Shown in pieces: positions 24,956 to 33,957 of a stretch of 41,669 nt of DNA; the first letter of the stretch is position 1, and every line of letters begins with the position of its first letter. Origin of the DNA: Lachnospiraceae bacterium (GTDB lineage: Bacteria; Bacillota; Clostridia; Lachnospirales; Lachnospiraceae). The notes beneath the pieces were generated by a model. That model was not told the DNA's origin. It ran no database searches and was given only the letters and a program-made list of their open reading frames with translations. The stretch lies in contig JAAUZU010000008.1 of the NCBI GenBank assembly GCA_014804445.1, positions 19,065-60,733 of the forward strand, in the 5' to 3' direction. The translations under genes and the position numbers were made by a program.

Positions 24956-27211
24956 ATGGAGACAATTGAAGGGTTTGTAGACCATATCATATTTCAAAAT
25001 CCGGACAACGGCTATACAGTTTTAGAACTTACGGTGGACAGCGGAGACTGTGTTCTGGTAGGTATGCTCAAAGGCATCAGTCAGGGAGACACCATTCAGG
25101 CCGAGGGGGAGTACACGGAGCACCCGGTTTACGGAACGCAGTTTAAGGCGTCGGTATATAGGACGGTTCTGCCCAAGGATGCGGCGGGCATGGAGCGTTA
25201 TCTGGCGTCAGGTGCAATCAAAGGCGTCGGTATGGCGTTGGCGAAAAGGATTGTGCGTCAGTTTGGCGCGGATACCTTTCGGGTGATAGAAGAGGAGCCG
25301 GAGCGTTTGGTGGAGGTAAGGGGAATCAGCGAACGTATAGCACAGGAAATTTCCGCGCAGATGGAAGAAAAGCGTGATATGCGGGAAGCTTTCATCTATT
25401 TACAGCAATTTGGTATATCCAATGCGCTTGCGGTGAAAATATATAATACGTATGAGAATGCACTTTATGGCGTGCTTCGGGAAAATCCCTACAGGCTGGC
25501 AGAGGATATCGAAGGAATCGGTTTTAAAATTGCAGATGAAATTGCGGCTAAAATAGGAATTCATACAGATTCCGACTATCGTATCCGCAGTGGTGTTTTG
25601 TATGTCCTGCTGCAGGCTGTGCAGGAGGGACATCTGTTCCTGCCCGCGGATATCCTGCTTGACAGAGCGGAAGAGCTCCTTTCCGTAGAGAGAAAGTATA
25701 TTGAGCCGCAGCTTGGCAATATGGCGATGGATAAAAAGATTGTGTTGAAAAAAAACGAGGACAGCGGTGAAATCAGGGTATTTGCCTTATCTTATTACTA
25801 TGCCGAGATGAATTGCGCCCGTATGCTGGCGCAGCTTAATCTTCCTATGGAAGGCGGGGAAGGGCTTCTGCCCGCACAGGAGGCGCAAATAAAAAAACGG
25901 ATTGGGGAGATTACGGCGGCGGAAGGGCTGGAACTGGAAGAACTGCAGGAAAAAGCGGTGATGGAATGTGTTAAAAACGGGCTTTTCATTTTGTCGGGCG
26001 GTCCCGGAACGGGAAAAACCACGACAATCAACACAATCATCCGTTACTTTGAAGCGGAGCGGCTGGATATTTTTCTTGCTGCGCCCACGGGTCGTGCCGC
26101 AAAACGAATGACGGAGGCGACGGGCTATGAAGCCAGAACGATACATCGGATGCTGGAGCTGAATGGCGCGCTGGCGGAGACAGGGGGACGGAGCGTCCGC
26201 TTTGAGCGCAACGAATCCAATCCGCTGGAAGCAGACGTTATCATTATAGATGAAATGTCCATGGTAGATATCACCTTACTGCAGGCGCTTCTGAAGGCCG
26301 TTATGCCCGGCACGAGGCTGATACTTGTGGGGGATGTGGATCAGCTTCCTTCTGTGGGGCCGGGACAGGTACTTCGGGATATTATGTCGGCAAATGCATT
26401 TCCCACTGTAGTGCTGAAGAAAATATTCCGTCAGGCGCAGGAGAGCGATATTATTACGAACGCACACAGGATAAACAGTGGCGAGCCGATAAAGCTGGAC
26501 AACAAAAGCCGGGATTTTTTCTTTTTGGAAAGAAACAATGTAAACGTGATATACAAGCATATGGTACAGCTTATCACGGAGAAGCTTCCCAAATATGTAG
26601 GGACGGATGCTTTTGAGATACAGGTGTTGACGCCCATGCGCAAGGGCAGTCTGGGAGTGGAAACGCTGAACCAGATTTTGCAGAGGTATATCAACCCGCC
26701 CGCGCCGGAAAAGAAAGAGCATGTTTTCGGCAGCACCGTCTTTCGGGAAGGCGACAAGGTGATGCAGATAAAAAATAACTATGAACTGGAGTGGGAGATT
26801 GTCAGTAAATACGGGATTGCCATAGACAAGGGACTTGGTATTTTTAACGGGGATATGGGCAGAATTTTAACAATCAATGAATATGCAGGCAATATGGTGG
26901 TGGAATATGACGAGCACAGAAGGGTGATTTATCCTTTTGCCCAGATGGAGGAGCTGGAACTGGCATATGCCATCACAATACACAAGGCGCAGGGAAGCGA
27001 ATATGCGGCAGTGATTATGCCGCTTCTTGGCGGACCGCGCATGCTGTTTAACCGAAACCTGCTTTACACCGGTGTAACCCGCGCCAAATCCTGTGTGACG
27101 ATTCTGGGCAGCAGCGAGACGGTGGGCGCGATGATACGCAATGCCGAGGTAAACCGGCGTTATACGGCGCTTGCAGAACGGATAAGGGAGTTTACGGCAG
27201 AAACGCCGTAA
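24956..27211 (+). CDS. recD2: RecD2-type ATP-dependent DNA helicase
   Basis: This 751-residue superfamily 1B helicase belongs to the RecD-like group found without RecBC. It has an N-terminal OB-like segment, tandem helix-hairpin-helix region (ASGAIKGVGMALAKRIV), Walker A SGGPGTGKTTT near 349-359, Walker B IIIDEMSMVD, motif III LVGDVDQLPSVGPG and the C-terminal SH3/UvrD_C_2 segment with YAITIHKAQGSEY. It unwinds DNA 5' to 3' and is linked to mismatch-associated and recombination processes in Bacillota. It starts 27 bp after the previous terminator and leads a long run of co-directional genes. Confidence 0.95.
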   Translation: METIEGFVDHIIFQNPDNGYTVLELTVDSGDCVLVGMLKGISQGDTIQAEGEYTEHPVYGTQFKASVYRTVLPKDAAGMERYLASGAIKGVGMALAKRIVRQFGADTFRVIEEEPERLVEVRGISERIAQEISAQMEEKRDMREAFIYLQQFGISNALAVKIYNTYENALYGVLRENPYRLAEDIEGIGFKIADEIAAKIGIHTDSDYRIRSGVLYVLLQAVQEGHLFLPADILLDRAEELLSVERKYIEPQLGNMAMDKKIVLKKNEDSGEIRVFALSYYYAEMNCARMLAQLNLPMEGGEGLLPAQEAQIKKRIGEITAAEGLELEELQEKAVMECVKNGLFILSGGPGTGKTTTINTIIRYFEAERLDIFLAAPTGRAAKRMTEATGYEARTIHRMLELNGALAETGGRSVRFERNESNPLEADVIIIDEMSMVDITLLQALLKAVMPGTRLILVGDVDQLPSVGPGQVLRDIMSANAFPTVVLKKIFRQAQESDIITNAHRINSGEPIKLDNKSRDFFFLERNNVNVIYKHMVQLITEKLPKYVGTDAFEIQVLTPMRKGSLGVETLNQILQRYINPPAPEKKEHVFGSTVFREGDKVMQIKNNYELEWEIVSKYGIAIDKGLGIFNGDMGRILTINEYAGNMVVEYDEHRRVIYPFAQMEELELAYAITIHKAQGSEYAAVIMPLLGGPRMLFNRNLLYTGVTRAKSCVTILGSSETVGAMIRNAEVNRRYTALAERIREFTAETP

Positions 27212-27234
27212 AACAGGATAAAAGAAGGCTGTAC

Positions 27235-27984
27235 GTGCGGAAAGCGTGTACAATGAAAAAGAATGATTTTGTAATGAAAATGGCAAAAGAGGCAGTTTCC
27301 CTTTTGTTTCCCACAAGATGTCCGGTCTGCGATGAAGCAGTGCGGCGAAGGGATGGGAAAATCTGCCGTAACTGCAGGAGCAGGTTTAAGATGGTTGAGG
27401 AGCCGTTCTGCCTTTCCTGCGGCAGACCGCTGCCTGAAGAGAAGGAACAGTACTGTGCGGACTGTGCCTCAAAAAAGCACAAATATATCAGGGGAAGAGC
27501 GCTGTATGAGTACGAGAGCGCGGCGGAGTCCATCTACCGTTTTAAATACGGAGGGCGGCGTGAATATGCCGAATTCTTCGGGCGGGAAATGGCAGAAAAG
27601 CTCGAAGGCTATATCAGGAAGGCAGCGCCGGATGCATTGGTGCCGGTGCCTTTGAGCAGAAAGCGGTTTGGAAGGCGGGGGTACAATCAGGCGCAGCTTC
27701 TTGCCGAGGTCATGGGAGCAGAACTGGGGATACCCGTATACACGCATTTGGCAACAAGAGTCAGGGATACGCTTCCCCAAAAAGAATTAAATGCACAGGA
27801 AAGACAAAATAATTTGAAAAGGGCTTTCAAAATAATTGAAAATGATGTAAAATTAAATACGATTATAGTTATTGATGATATCTATACAACTGGCAGTACG
27901 ATTGATGCACTTGCGGAAGTTTTTCAGCAGTCGGGCGTGGAGAAGGTTTATTTTGCCACTCTTTCTGTGGGAAGCAGAGGATAG
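27235..27984 (+). CDS. comFC: ComF family protein (ComFC-like phosphoribosyltransferase fold)
   Basis: The 249-residue product has a zinc-finger part with four CxxC pairs (C29/C32, C44/C47, C59/C62, C74/C77) and a type I phosphoribosyltransferase domain whose PRPP loop is IVIDDIYTTGST (211-222). ComF proteins are needed for DNA handling after uptake in transformation. The GTG at 27235 is preferred because AAGAAGG lies six bases upstream; ATG 27253 is an alternative that would remove six residues. The gene order comF then yvyF is the same as in Bacillus. The neighbouring comFA helicase is missing here. Confidence 0.9.
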   Translation: MRKACTMKKNDFVMKMAKEAVSLLFPTRCPVCDEAVRRRDGKICRNCRSRFKMVEEPFCLSCGRPLPEEKEQYCADCASKKHKYIRGRALYEYESAAESIYRFKYGGRREYAEFFGREMAEKLEGYIRKAAPDALVPVPLSRKRFGRRGYNQAQLLAEVMGAELGIPVYTHLATRVRDTLPQKELNAQERQNNLKRAFKIIENDVKLNTIIVIDDIYTTGSTIDALAEVFQQSGVEKVYFATLSVGSRG

Positions 27985-28056
27985 TGTGTGAAGAATAAAT
28001 TTTCACACAGGAGTTTGTGTTTACATTTTCGGGGTGCAGCAAGAATGGAGGTTACG

Positions 28057-28467
28057 ATGAACGTTCGAAATTGCAGAAAATGTGGAAGGCTATATAACTA
28101 TGTGTCCGGACAGCGGATTTGCCCGGTATGCCGTGAACGGGAGGAAGAAGATTTCCAGAAAGTAAAGGAATATGTCAGGAAGAATCCCGGCGTGACGGTA
28201 AACAAGGTTGCGGAGGATTGTGAAGTTGAGATCGGACAGATTCGCCAGTGGCTCAAGGAAGAACGTCTGGAGCTGACTTCAGAGTCGGGCATGATTCTGT
28301 CATGTGAGACTTGCGGAACTCCCATAGCCAGCGGGCGCTTTTGCGATAAATGCCGCAGAGATCTGACAAAGGGATTAAGTGAGGCAATTCATGTCGCAAA
28401 GCCGGAGCCGGCGGAGGAGCCAAAGAAAGAAAAGGACGGCAATAAGATGCGGTTCTTAAATCAATAA
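28057..28467 (+). CDS. yvyF: Flagellar operon protein YvyF (TIGR03826 family)
   Basis: This 136-residue cytoplasmic protein has two zinc-ribbon parts: an N-terminal C-x2-C pair set (CRKCG, CPVC) and a second set near CETCGTPIASGRFCDKC. Between them is a helix-turn-helix-like segment (TVNKVAEDCEVEIGQIRQWL). It matches the YvyF family, which in Bacillus lies between comFC and flgM; a flagellar regulatory role is presumed. ATG 28057 is chosen because GGAGGT precedes it; the frame is open back to GTG 27988. Here no flgM follows, the next genes being two membrane proteins. Confidence 0.85.
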   Translation: MNVRNCRKCGRLYNYVSGQRICPVCREREEEDFQKVKEYVRKNPGVTVNKVAEDCEVEIGQIRQWLKEERLELTSESGMILSCETCGTPIASGRFCDKCRRDLTKGLSEAIHVAKPEPAEEPKKEKDGNKMRFLNQ

Positions 28468-28486
28468 AGGACGAAAGGCATAAGGC

Positions 28487-28882
28487 ATGTTAAATGAAGA
28501 GAGAATCATATTGATGACGAAGCTCGCGTCATATGAGTCCGGTGAGGGAAAGAAAAATGCCGCTATCGGGAGTTATTTCCGCAGCGATTATATCGGCATG
28601 CAGGTCGTGAAATCTGTTATCTACGCAACGATTGCATTTTTTATCATATTCGGACTGTACATTCTATATGATTTTGAAGTTTTTATGGCAGAGATTTATA
28701 AGATGGATTTATTTGAATTCGCAAAGAGTGTGCTGAAGTTTTACGCCGTGACTGTGGCAGGCTTTGCGGTAGTGACTTATATTGTCTATGCCTATCGGTA
28801 CAGTAAAGCCAAAAAAAGCTTGAAGAACTATTATAACAATCTGAAAAAGCTGTCTTCTCTGTACGATAAAAACAAAAAATAG
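28487..28882 (+). CDS. Uncharacterised two-helix membrane protein
   Basis: The 131-residue protein is not recognised. It has a charged start (NEERIILMTKLASYESG), two hydrophobic segments at about 40-62 and 82-104, and a basic C-terminal tail rich in K, Y and N (SKAKKSLKNYYNNLKKL). Both ends probably face the cytoplasm. It lies 19 bp after yvyF and 14 bp before another unnamed membrane protein, with no terminator, so it should be co-transcribed with the cdaA block. A function near flagella or c-di-AMP signalling is possible but not shown. Confidence 0.85.
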   Translation: MLNEERIILMTKLASYESGEGKKNAAIGSYFRSDYIGMQVVKSVIYATIAFFIIFGLYILYDFEVFMAEIYKMDLFEFAKSVLKFYAVTVAGFAVVTYIVYAYRYSKAKKSLKNYYNNLKKLSSLYDKNKK

Positions 28883-28896
28883 TTGAAAGGCCTATT

Positions 28897-30033
28897 ATGA
28901 GAAACTTACTGGAAATAAAAGAACTGATAAAAAGATTTTACAGTAAAAACGAAGTGTTTATTGTGCCGGTACTCAAATTTCTGCTGGCGCTGATAGCGCT
29001 TTTAAACATCAACAAGCAGCTCGGCTACATGACCCGTATCAACAATATCGCGATTGTGCTGATAGTAGCGCTGATGTGTTCTTTTCTGCCGACAGGCTGT
29101 ATTATCCTGTTTTCGGCATTGTTTGTACTACTGCATCTGTACACCCTCGCCATAGAAGCGGCGGTGGTCGGATTTGCCATGTTTTTGGTTATGTTTTTGC
29201 TGTTTTTCCGTTTTTCGCCGAAGGATTCACTGGTGGTGCTGATAACGCCGCTGCTGCTCGGATTGCGGATTCCCTATGTTGTACCGGTTGCCATGGGACT
29301 GCTGGGAACGCCTGCTTCTGCCGTTTCAATCGGATGCGGTGTGGTAGTATACCATCTGGTGCATTTTGTATCGCTCAGCGCGCCGTCCATCAAGGCATTG
29401 GATGCGAATGAGGCGACTGCCAGACTGAGAATGGTGATAGACGGTATTATCAACAATAAAGAAATGATGGTTATGGTGGCGGCTTTTGCTTTCACTGTGA
29501 TTCTGGTATACATTATTCGAAGGCTGTCTGTTGACCACTCTTGGACGATTGCCATGATAGCAGGAACCATTATGAACATTGTGATTCTGCTGATAGGCGA
29601 TTTGATGTATGATACGAATGTATCGGTGATTGGTGTGATTTTCGGCTCGCTGGTTTCTCTTGGCCTATGTGTGGTGCTGCAGTTCTTCGTGTTTAATGTG
29701 GACTATACCAGAACTGAGAAAGTACAGTTTGAAGACGATGAATATTATTACTATGTAAAAGCGGTTCCCAAGATGACAGTAGCGGCACCGGAAAAAACGG
29801 TAAAGCGAATTAATACACAGATTGGACGTTCGCCGCAGCAGGAACGCTCTGCACAAAGCGGGCGCTCTTCCCGCTCCGGAAGTGTGGCACATCAGCCCTC
29901 CAGAGGCGGCAGCGGAAAGAGACCTCAAAGAACAGCGGGCAGACAGGCGTCATCGAGAACGGTATCGGCTTCCCGCTCCGGTTCCGGAAGAGTGGACAGA
30001 GATTCTGCGGCAGACGAATTTGAAGAGACATAA
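28897..30033 (+). CDS. Uncharacterised multi-pass membrane protein with R/S/G-rich tail
   Basis: The 378-residue protein has about eight or nine hydrophobic segments between residues 20 and 270. A short acidic and tyrosine-rich stretch follows (EDDEYYYYVK near 286). A cytoplasmic tail of about 75 residues consists mainly of R, S, G, Q and A, with repeated SGRSSRSG-like units, and looks disordered. No known transporter or enzyme motif is visible. It lies 16 bp before cdaA, so it belongs to the cdaA-cdaR-glmM transcript. The basic tail could bind RNA, lipids or a partner protein; this is inference. Confidence 0.88.
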   Translation: MRNLLEIKELIKRFYSKNEVFIVPVLKFLLALIALLNINKQLGYMTRINNIAIVLIVALMCSFLPTGCIILFSALFVLLHLYTLAIEAAVVGFAMFLVMFLLFFRFSPKDSLVVLITPLLLGLRIPYVVPVAMGLLGTPASAVSIGCGVVVYHLVHFVSLSAPSIKALDANEATARLRMVIDGIINNKEMMVMVAAFAFTVILVYIIRRLSVDHSWTIAMIAGTIMNIVILLIGDLMYDTNVSVIGVIFGSLVSLGLCVVLQFFVFNVDYTRTEKVQFEDDEYYYYVKAVPKMTVAAPEKTVKRINTQIGRSPQQERSAQSGRSSRSGSVAHQPSRGGSGKRPQRTAGRQASSRTVSASRSGSGRVDRDSAADEFEET

Positions 30034-30049
30034 GGTTAGGTAATTCCAT

Positions 30050-30946
30050 ATGCGATTTCAGCTTCAAAATTTAACGGACAATATGATAAGGCGTATACCG
30101 GATATGGATCTTGCAAGTATGATTGAGATTTTGATTATTTCATTTCTCATCTACCACATCCTGATCTGGATTAAGAATACCAGGGCCTGGGCATTGCTTA
30201 AGGGTCTGGCATTCATTTTGATTTTTTGGCTGATTGCGGCATATTTCCACATGAACACAATACTTTGGCTGGGAAGCAATATACTGGGTTATGTGGTGAC
30301 GGCGCTTATTATTGTTATGCAGCCGGAGCTCAGAAAGGCGTTGGAGGAGCTGGGAAACAAGGAGATTATTTCCAATGTACTTCCGTTTTCGGGAACGAAG
30401 CGGGCGGAAGGCGCTTTCTCAGACAGAACCATCAATGAAATAGCCAAGGCGTGCGTGGAAATGGGTAAGGTAAAAACAGGCGCTTTGATTGTAATCGAAT
30501 GTAAGTCTCCTTTGGGAGATTTTGAGCGCACCGGCATCGACGTGGACGGTCTGGTAACCAGTCAGTTATTAATCAATATATTTGAGCACAACACACCGTT
30601 ACATGACGGTGCTGTTATTGTGCGCGGAAACAGGGTGGCATCGGCGACCTGTTATCTGCCCCTGTCGGATAATCTGAATCTGGATAAGAATCTGGGAACC
30701 CGTCACAGGGCGGGACTGGGTATTTCAGAGGTGACGGATGCCGTCACGGTGATTGTGTCGGAGGAAACAGGGAAAATCAGTGTGGCTTACAAGGGTGGGC
30801 TGACGCGCAACCTTGACAGCGAGGGTCTGAAAGAAATGCTGAGAATTGCACAGCCTGGCGGCAGTGAGGATACGAAGAAGGGGTATAAGATCTTTAAGGG
30901 AAGGAGCCGGACGGAGAAAGTTGAAAACAGGAAAAAAAATAATTAA
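30050..30946 (+). CDS. cdaA: Diadenylate cyclase CdaA
   Basis: CdaA makes the second messenger c-di-AMP from two ATP at the membrane. The 298-residue protein has three N-terminal membrane helices (about 22-92), a short linker helix and the DAC domain with both catalytic motifs, D186-G187-A188 and R218-H219-R220. A basic C-terminal extension (KGRSRTEKVENRKKNN) follows. The next two genes are its known partners cdaR and glmM in conserved order. The ribosome site is weak. c-di-AMP in related bacteria controls potassium and osmolyte uptake and wall homeostasis. Confidence 0.95.
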   Translation: MRFQLQNLTDNMIRRIPDMDLASMIEILIISFLIYHILIWIKNTRAWALLKGLAFILIFWLIAAYFHMNTILWLGSNILGYVVTALIIVMQPELRKALEELGNKEIISNVLPFSGTKRAEGAFSDRTINEIAKACVEMGKVKTGALIVIECKSPLGDFERTGIDVDGLVTSQLLINIFEHNTPLHDGAVIVRGNRVASATCYLPLSDNLNLDKNLGTRHRAGLGISEVTDAVTVIVSEETGKISVAYKGGLTRNLDSEGLKEMLRIAQPGGSEDTKKGYKIFKGRSRTEKVENRKKNN

Positions 30947-32225
30947 AGGATTGTTCAATAACTGGGCGCTGAAGCTTTTTTCCCTGATAGCGGCGGTACT
31001 GCTCTGGCTTTTGGTAATGAACATAGAGGATCCTGAGGATCAGAGAAGTTATTACAACATTCCGGTAAGGCTGACAAACACGGAAGTTCTGACCGATGCG
31101 GGAATGGTGTATGAGGTTCTCGACAGGACTGATACGGTAAGAACGGTCACCATTATCGCTCCCAAAACGGTGAGAGATGAATTGAGCGCAAGCGATATTA
31201 TCGCAGAAGCGGATTTCAGTAAGCTGACAGTGACAAATACAGTGGAGATAGAATTTTATTCATTGCGCTATAATGATAAAATTATCAGCATAACGGGAAG
31301 CAATGAAATATTAAAGCTGAACATTGAGGCGAAGAAAATGAAGCGGCTGGCGGTGGAGGTACAGACCACCGGCGAGGTTGCCGAAGGGTATATTGTGAGC
31401 AGCGTTACCCCCGACCAGAACCGGATTGAAGTGACCGGACCGGAATCGGCAGTGTCACGGATTGCCAGTGCAGTTGTTAAGGTTGATGTCACAGATTCCA
31501 CAAGTGATATTTCCACGAATGCGGACGTAATATTATATGATGCCGACGGCAAGGTGATATCCATGGATAATTTGTCAGTCAATGTAAATTCTGTTTTGGT
31601 GCGGGTCAAGATACTGGCAACCAAGACGGTGCCTGTCCGTTATTCTGTGCCGGGTGTACCGGCGACGGGATATCTGTTTACGGGAGAAGTTTCCGGCATG
31701 CCGGAGCAGGTGACGATTGCAGGCACATCCTCTGTACTTGAGGGTGTGCGAAGCATTGTAATACCGGAGGAGCAGTTGGATATCAGCAATCGGACGGAAA
31801 ATCTGACAGTCAATATAAATATAGCAGATTATCTGCCCGATGACACCGTACTTGTGGATGAGTCTTTTAACGGAAGGGCTGCAGTGACGGTGCATATCGA
31901 AAAAGAGTATACGCGAAATATTAATATTGCTGCGGATCACATTAGAATAACAGGTGTTCCTGACGGATACACGGTGGTACTGGAAGAATCGGATTCTCCC
32001 CGCGTGTTAAGCGTCCGAGGGCTGCGTTCGGCAGTCGAGGGCATTAACGAGGCTTCCCTGTATGGTACGATTCATATTCCGGATTTCATGGAAACGCGCA
32101 ATATGGAACATCTGGCGGAAGGAACTTATGAGGCGGTGGCAGAGTTTTCCATCGAAGATGAAAACACCATCGTGCAGCCTTTCAGGGTAAGAATTATCAT
32201 AACAAGTTTGGAGGAATCAGAATAA
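30921..32225 (+). CDS. cdaR: CdaA regulatory protein CdaR (YbbR-domain protein)
   Basis: This 434-residue protein has one N-terminal membrane helix (NNWALKLFSLIAAVLLWLLV) and a large extracytoplasmic part made of about four YbbR repeats, recognisable by recurring V-x-V-x-G and IEVTGPESAVS-type segments. It modulates the activity of CdaA. The reading frame is open back to 30846, but the start is set at TTG 30921, which has GGAG four bases upstream and places the membrane helix in the usual position. It therefore overlaps the cdaA end by 26 bp, suggesting translational coupling. Confidence 0.9.
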   Translation: MKTGKKIIKGLFNNWALKLFSLIAAVLLWLLVMNIEDPEDQRSYYNIPVRLTNTEVLTDAGMVYEVLDRTDTVRTVTIIAPKTVRDELSASDIIAEADFSKLTVTNTVEIEFYSLRYNDKIISITGSNEILKLNIEAKKMKRLAVEVQTTGEVAEGYIVSSVTPDQNRIEVTGPESAVSRIASAVVKVDVTDSTSDISTNADVILYDADGKVISMDNLSVNVNSVLVRVKILATKTVPVRYSVPGVPATGYLFTGEVSGMPEQVTIAGTSSVLEGVRSIVIPEEQLDISNRTENLTVNINIADYLPDDTVLVDESFNGRAAVTVHIEKEYTRNINIAADHIRITGVPDGYTVVLEESDSPRVLSVRGLRSAVEGINEASLYGTIHIPDFMETRNMEHLAEGTYEAVAEFSIEDENTIVQPFRVRIIITSLEESE

Positions 32226-33575
32226 ATGGGACGTTTATTCGGCACTGACGGCGTCAGAGGGATTGCAAATGAAGAGTTGACCCCGCTGCTTGCCATGCAG
32301 CTTGGGCAGGCGGGCGCGTATGTACTGACCAAGGAAAAAGAGCACAAGCCGACCATGATGGTTGGCTGTGATACCAGAATTTCAGGAGATATGCTGGCAA
32401 ACGCTTTGATGGCGGGCGCCTGCTCGGTGGGCGCGAATTGTGTCTATGTAGGCGTGATTCCTACGCCTGCAATCGCATATCTCACAAAGAAGTACAAGGT
32501 AGATGCGGGGGTGGTGATTTCCGCATCGCACAATCCGGTGGAGTTTAATGGTATCAAATTTTTTAACGGAAACGGGTATAAGCTTCCCGATGAACTGGAA
32601 GATGAGATAGAAGCGCTGATTCGGTGCAATATGCAGGGTGTGAAGTTTCCGACCGGTTCAGGGGTAGGAAAGATTAAGTACCGTACGGATGCGAAGGAAG
32701 AATATATCAACCATGCGATTCAGTCGGTGGCAGTGGAGCTGAAAGGCTTAAAGATTGTAGCAGATTGTGCCGAGGGCGCATCCTACTACACATCAATAGA
32801 GGCACTGAAGGAATTGGGAGCTGAGGTAGTAGCAATACATAACAATCCGGACGGTACCAATATCAATGCAAACTGTGGTTCCACACATATGGAGGAGCTG
32901 CAGGCAAGGGTGGTATATGAAAAGGCAAATATCGGTCTGGCGTTTGACGGGGATGCCGACAGGCTTCTTGCGGTAGACGAAAACGGAAAAATCGTTGACG
33001 GGGATCAGATTATGGCTATTGTCGGCAATCACATGAAGCGTGAAGGCAGACTGAAAAAGGATACCATTGTGGCTACTGTTATGAGCAATCTGGGCTTTTT
33101 CCTGATGGCGGAGCAAAACGGCATTACGGCAGAACAGACAAAGGTGGGAGACCGCTATGTGCTGGAGCGCATGCGTGAAATCGGAGCCAGTCTCGGGGGA
33201 GAGCAATCAGGCCATGTGATTTTTCTTGATGAAAATACAACCGGAGATGGTTTGTTAAGCGCACTGCATCTGCTGCAGGTTATGGTAGAGACAGGAAAGC
33301 CGTTATCAGAGCTGTCCAAAGTGATGGAGGTGCTGCCTCAGGCATTGGTGAATGCAAAGGTTGCAAATCATAAAAAAGAGCATTATCTGGAGTATCCGGA
33401 AATAGCCAAGGCGGTGGAGGAATTAACCGAAAAATTTGCAGGAGAGGGACGTGTGTTGATCAGACCCTCCGGAACAGAGCCATTGGTCAGGGTTATGATA
33501 GAGGGAAAGGACAAGAAATTGATTCAGGCAGAGGCAGAACGTCTGGCAAGTCTGATACAGGATATTATGTTCTAA
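32226..33575 (+). CDS. glmM: Phosphoglucosamine mutase GlmM
   Basis: GlmM converts glucosamine-6-phosphate to glucosamine-1-phosphate for UDP-GlcNAc and peptidoglycan synthesis. The 449-residue enzyme has the catalytic phosphoserine S101 in ISASHNP, the metal loop DGDADR, the sugar loop GGEQSGH and the phosphate-binding loop [11 protein letters not shown]. The ATG lies directly after the cdaR stop, with GGAGG inside the cdaR end. GlmM is known to bind and inhibit CdaA in Bacillota, so the three-gene block couples second-messenger level to wall precursor supply. Confidence 0.97.
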   Translation: MGRLFGTDGVRGIANEELTPLLAMQLGQAGAYVLTKEKEHKPTMMVGCDTRISGDMLANALMAGACSVGANCVYVGVIPTPAIAYLTKKYKVDAGVVISASHNPVEFNGIKFFNGNGYKLPDELEDEIEALIRCNMQGVKFPTGSGVGKIKYRTDAKEEYINHAIQSVAVELKGLKIVADCAEGASYYTSIEALKELGAEVVAIHNNPDGTNINANCGSTHMEELQARVVYEKANIGLAFDGDADRLLAVDENGKIVDGDQIMAIVGNHMKREGRLKKDTIVATVMSNLGFFLMAEQNGITAEQTKVGDRYVLERMREIGASLGGEQSGHVIFLDENTTGDGLLSALHLLQVMVETGKPLSELSKVMEVLPQALVNAKVANHKKEHYLEYPEIAKAVEELTEKFAGEGRVLIRPSGTEPLVRVMIEGKDKKLIQAEAERLASLIQDIMF

Positions 33576-33581
33576 AAAGGC

Positions 33582-33610
33582 TTGTGAATCATGTCAAAAA
33601 ATGTTATAGT
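33582..33610 (+). promoter_or_regulatory. Promoter of the HPr gene
   Basis: TTGTGA (33582-33587) and TATAGT (33605-33610) are 17 bp apart, with TG at 33602-33603 forming an extended -10. The gene may thus be expressed apart from glmM. Confidence 0.75.
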
Positions 33611-33641
33611 GAATAAAGAAGGAAAGTGGAGGTATTGCAGC

Positions 33642-33905
33642 ATGGTTAGCCAGAAAGTAACAATTAAAAACCCAACCGGACTGCATTTGCGACCGGCAGG
33701 GATTTTGTGCAAGGAAGCGATGAAATTTAAATCTCTGATAACATTCCGGTTCAGAGATAATACGGCTAATGCCAAGAGTGTGTTAAGTGTATTGGGTGCG
33801 TGTGTAAAATGTGGGGACGAAATAGAATTTATTTGCGAAGGTGAAGATGAAGAGAGCGCGTTAAAAGCGCTTGTGGAAGCGATAGAAAGCGGTCTTGGCG
33901 AATAA
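33642..33905 (+). CDS. ptsH: Phosphocarrier protein HPr
   Basis: HPr is the small cytoplasmic phosphate carrier of the sugar phosphotransferase system. The 87-residue protein has the active H15 in GLHLRPAG and the regulatory S46 in AKSVLSVLG, the site used by HPr kinase in Gram-positive carbon catabolite control. The frame extends to 33591, but ATG 33642 has GGAGG nine bases upstream and places H15 and S46 at the canonical numbers. No ptsI follows; a terminator comes directly after. It has its own promoter. Confidence 0.93.
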   Translation: MVSQKVTIKNPTGLHLRPAGILCKEAMKFKSLITFRFRDNTANAKSVLSVLGACVKCGDEIEFICEGEDEESALKALVEAIESGLGE

Positions 33906-33913
33906 AGATTGAT

Positions 33914-33947
33914 AAAAAAGAAGGGAAGTTTTACTTCCCTTCTTTTT
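33914..33947. terminator. Bidirectional terminator between ptsH and the DUF3048 gene
   Basis: AAGAAGGGAAG and CTTCCCTTCTT form a long stem with a short T-rich loop. It is flanked by A on the left and T on the right, so it can end ptsH on the plus strand and the DUF3048 gene on the minus strand. Confidence 0.9.
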
Positions 33948-33957
33948 ATATGCTGTA

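Noticed and set aside
27988..28056. Upstream extension of yvyF from GTG 27988
   Set aside because: The extra residues do not look like the family start, no ribosome site precedes the GTG, and GGAGGT sits correctly before ATG 28057.
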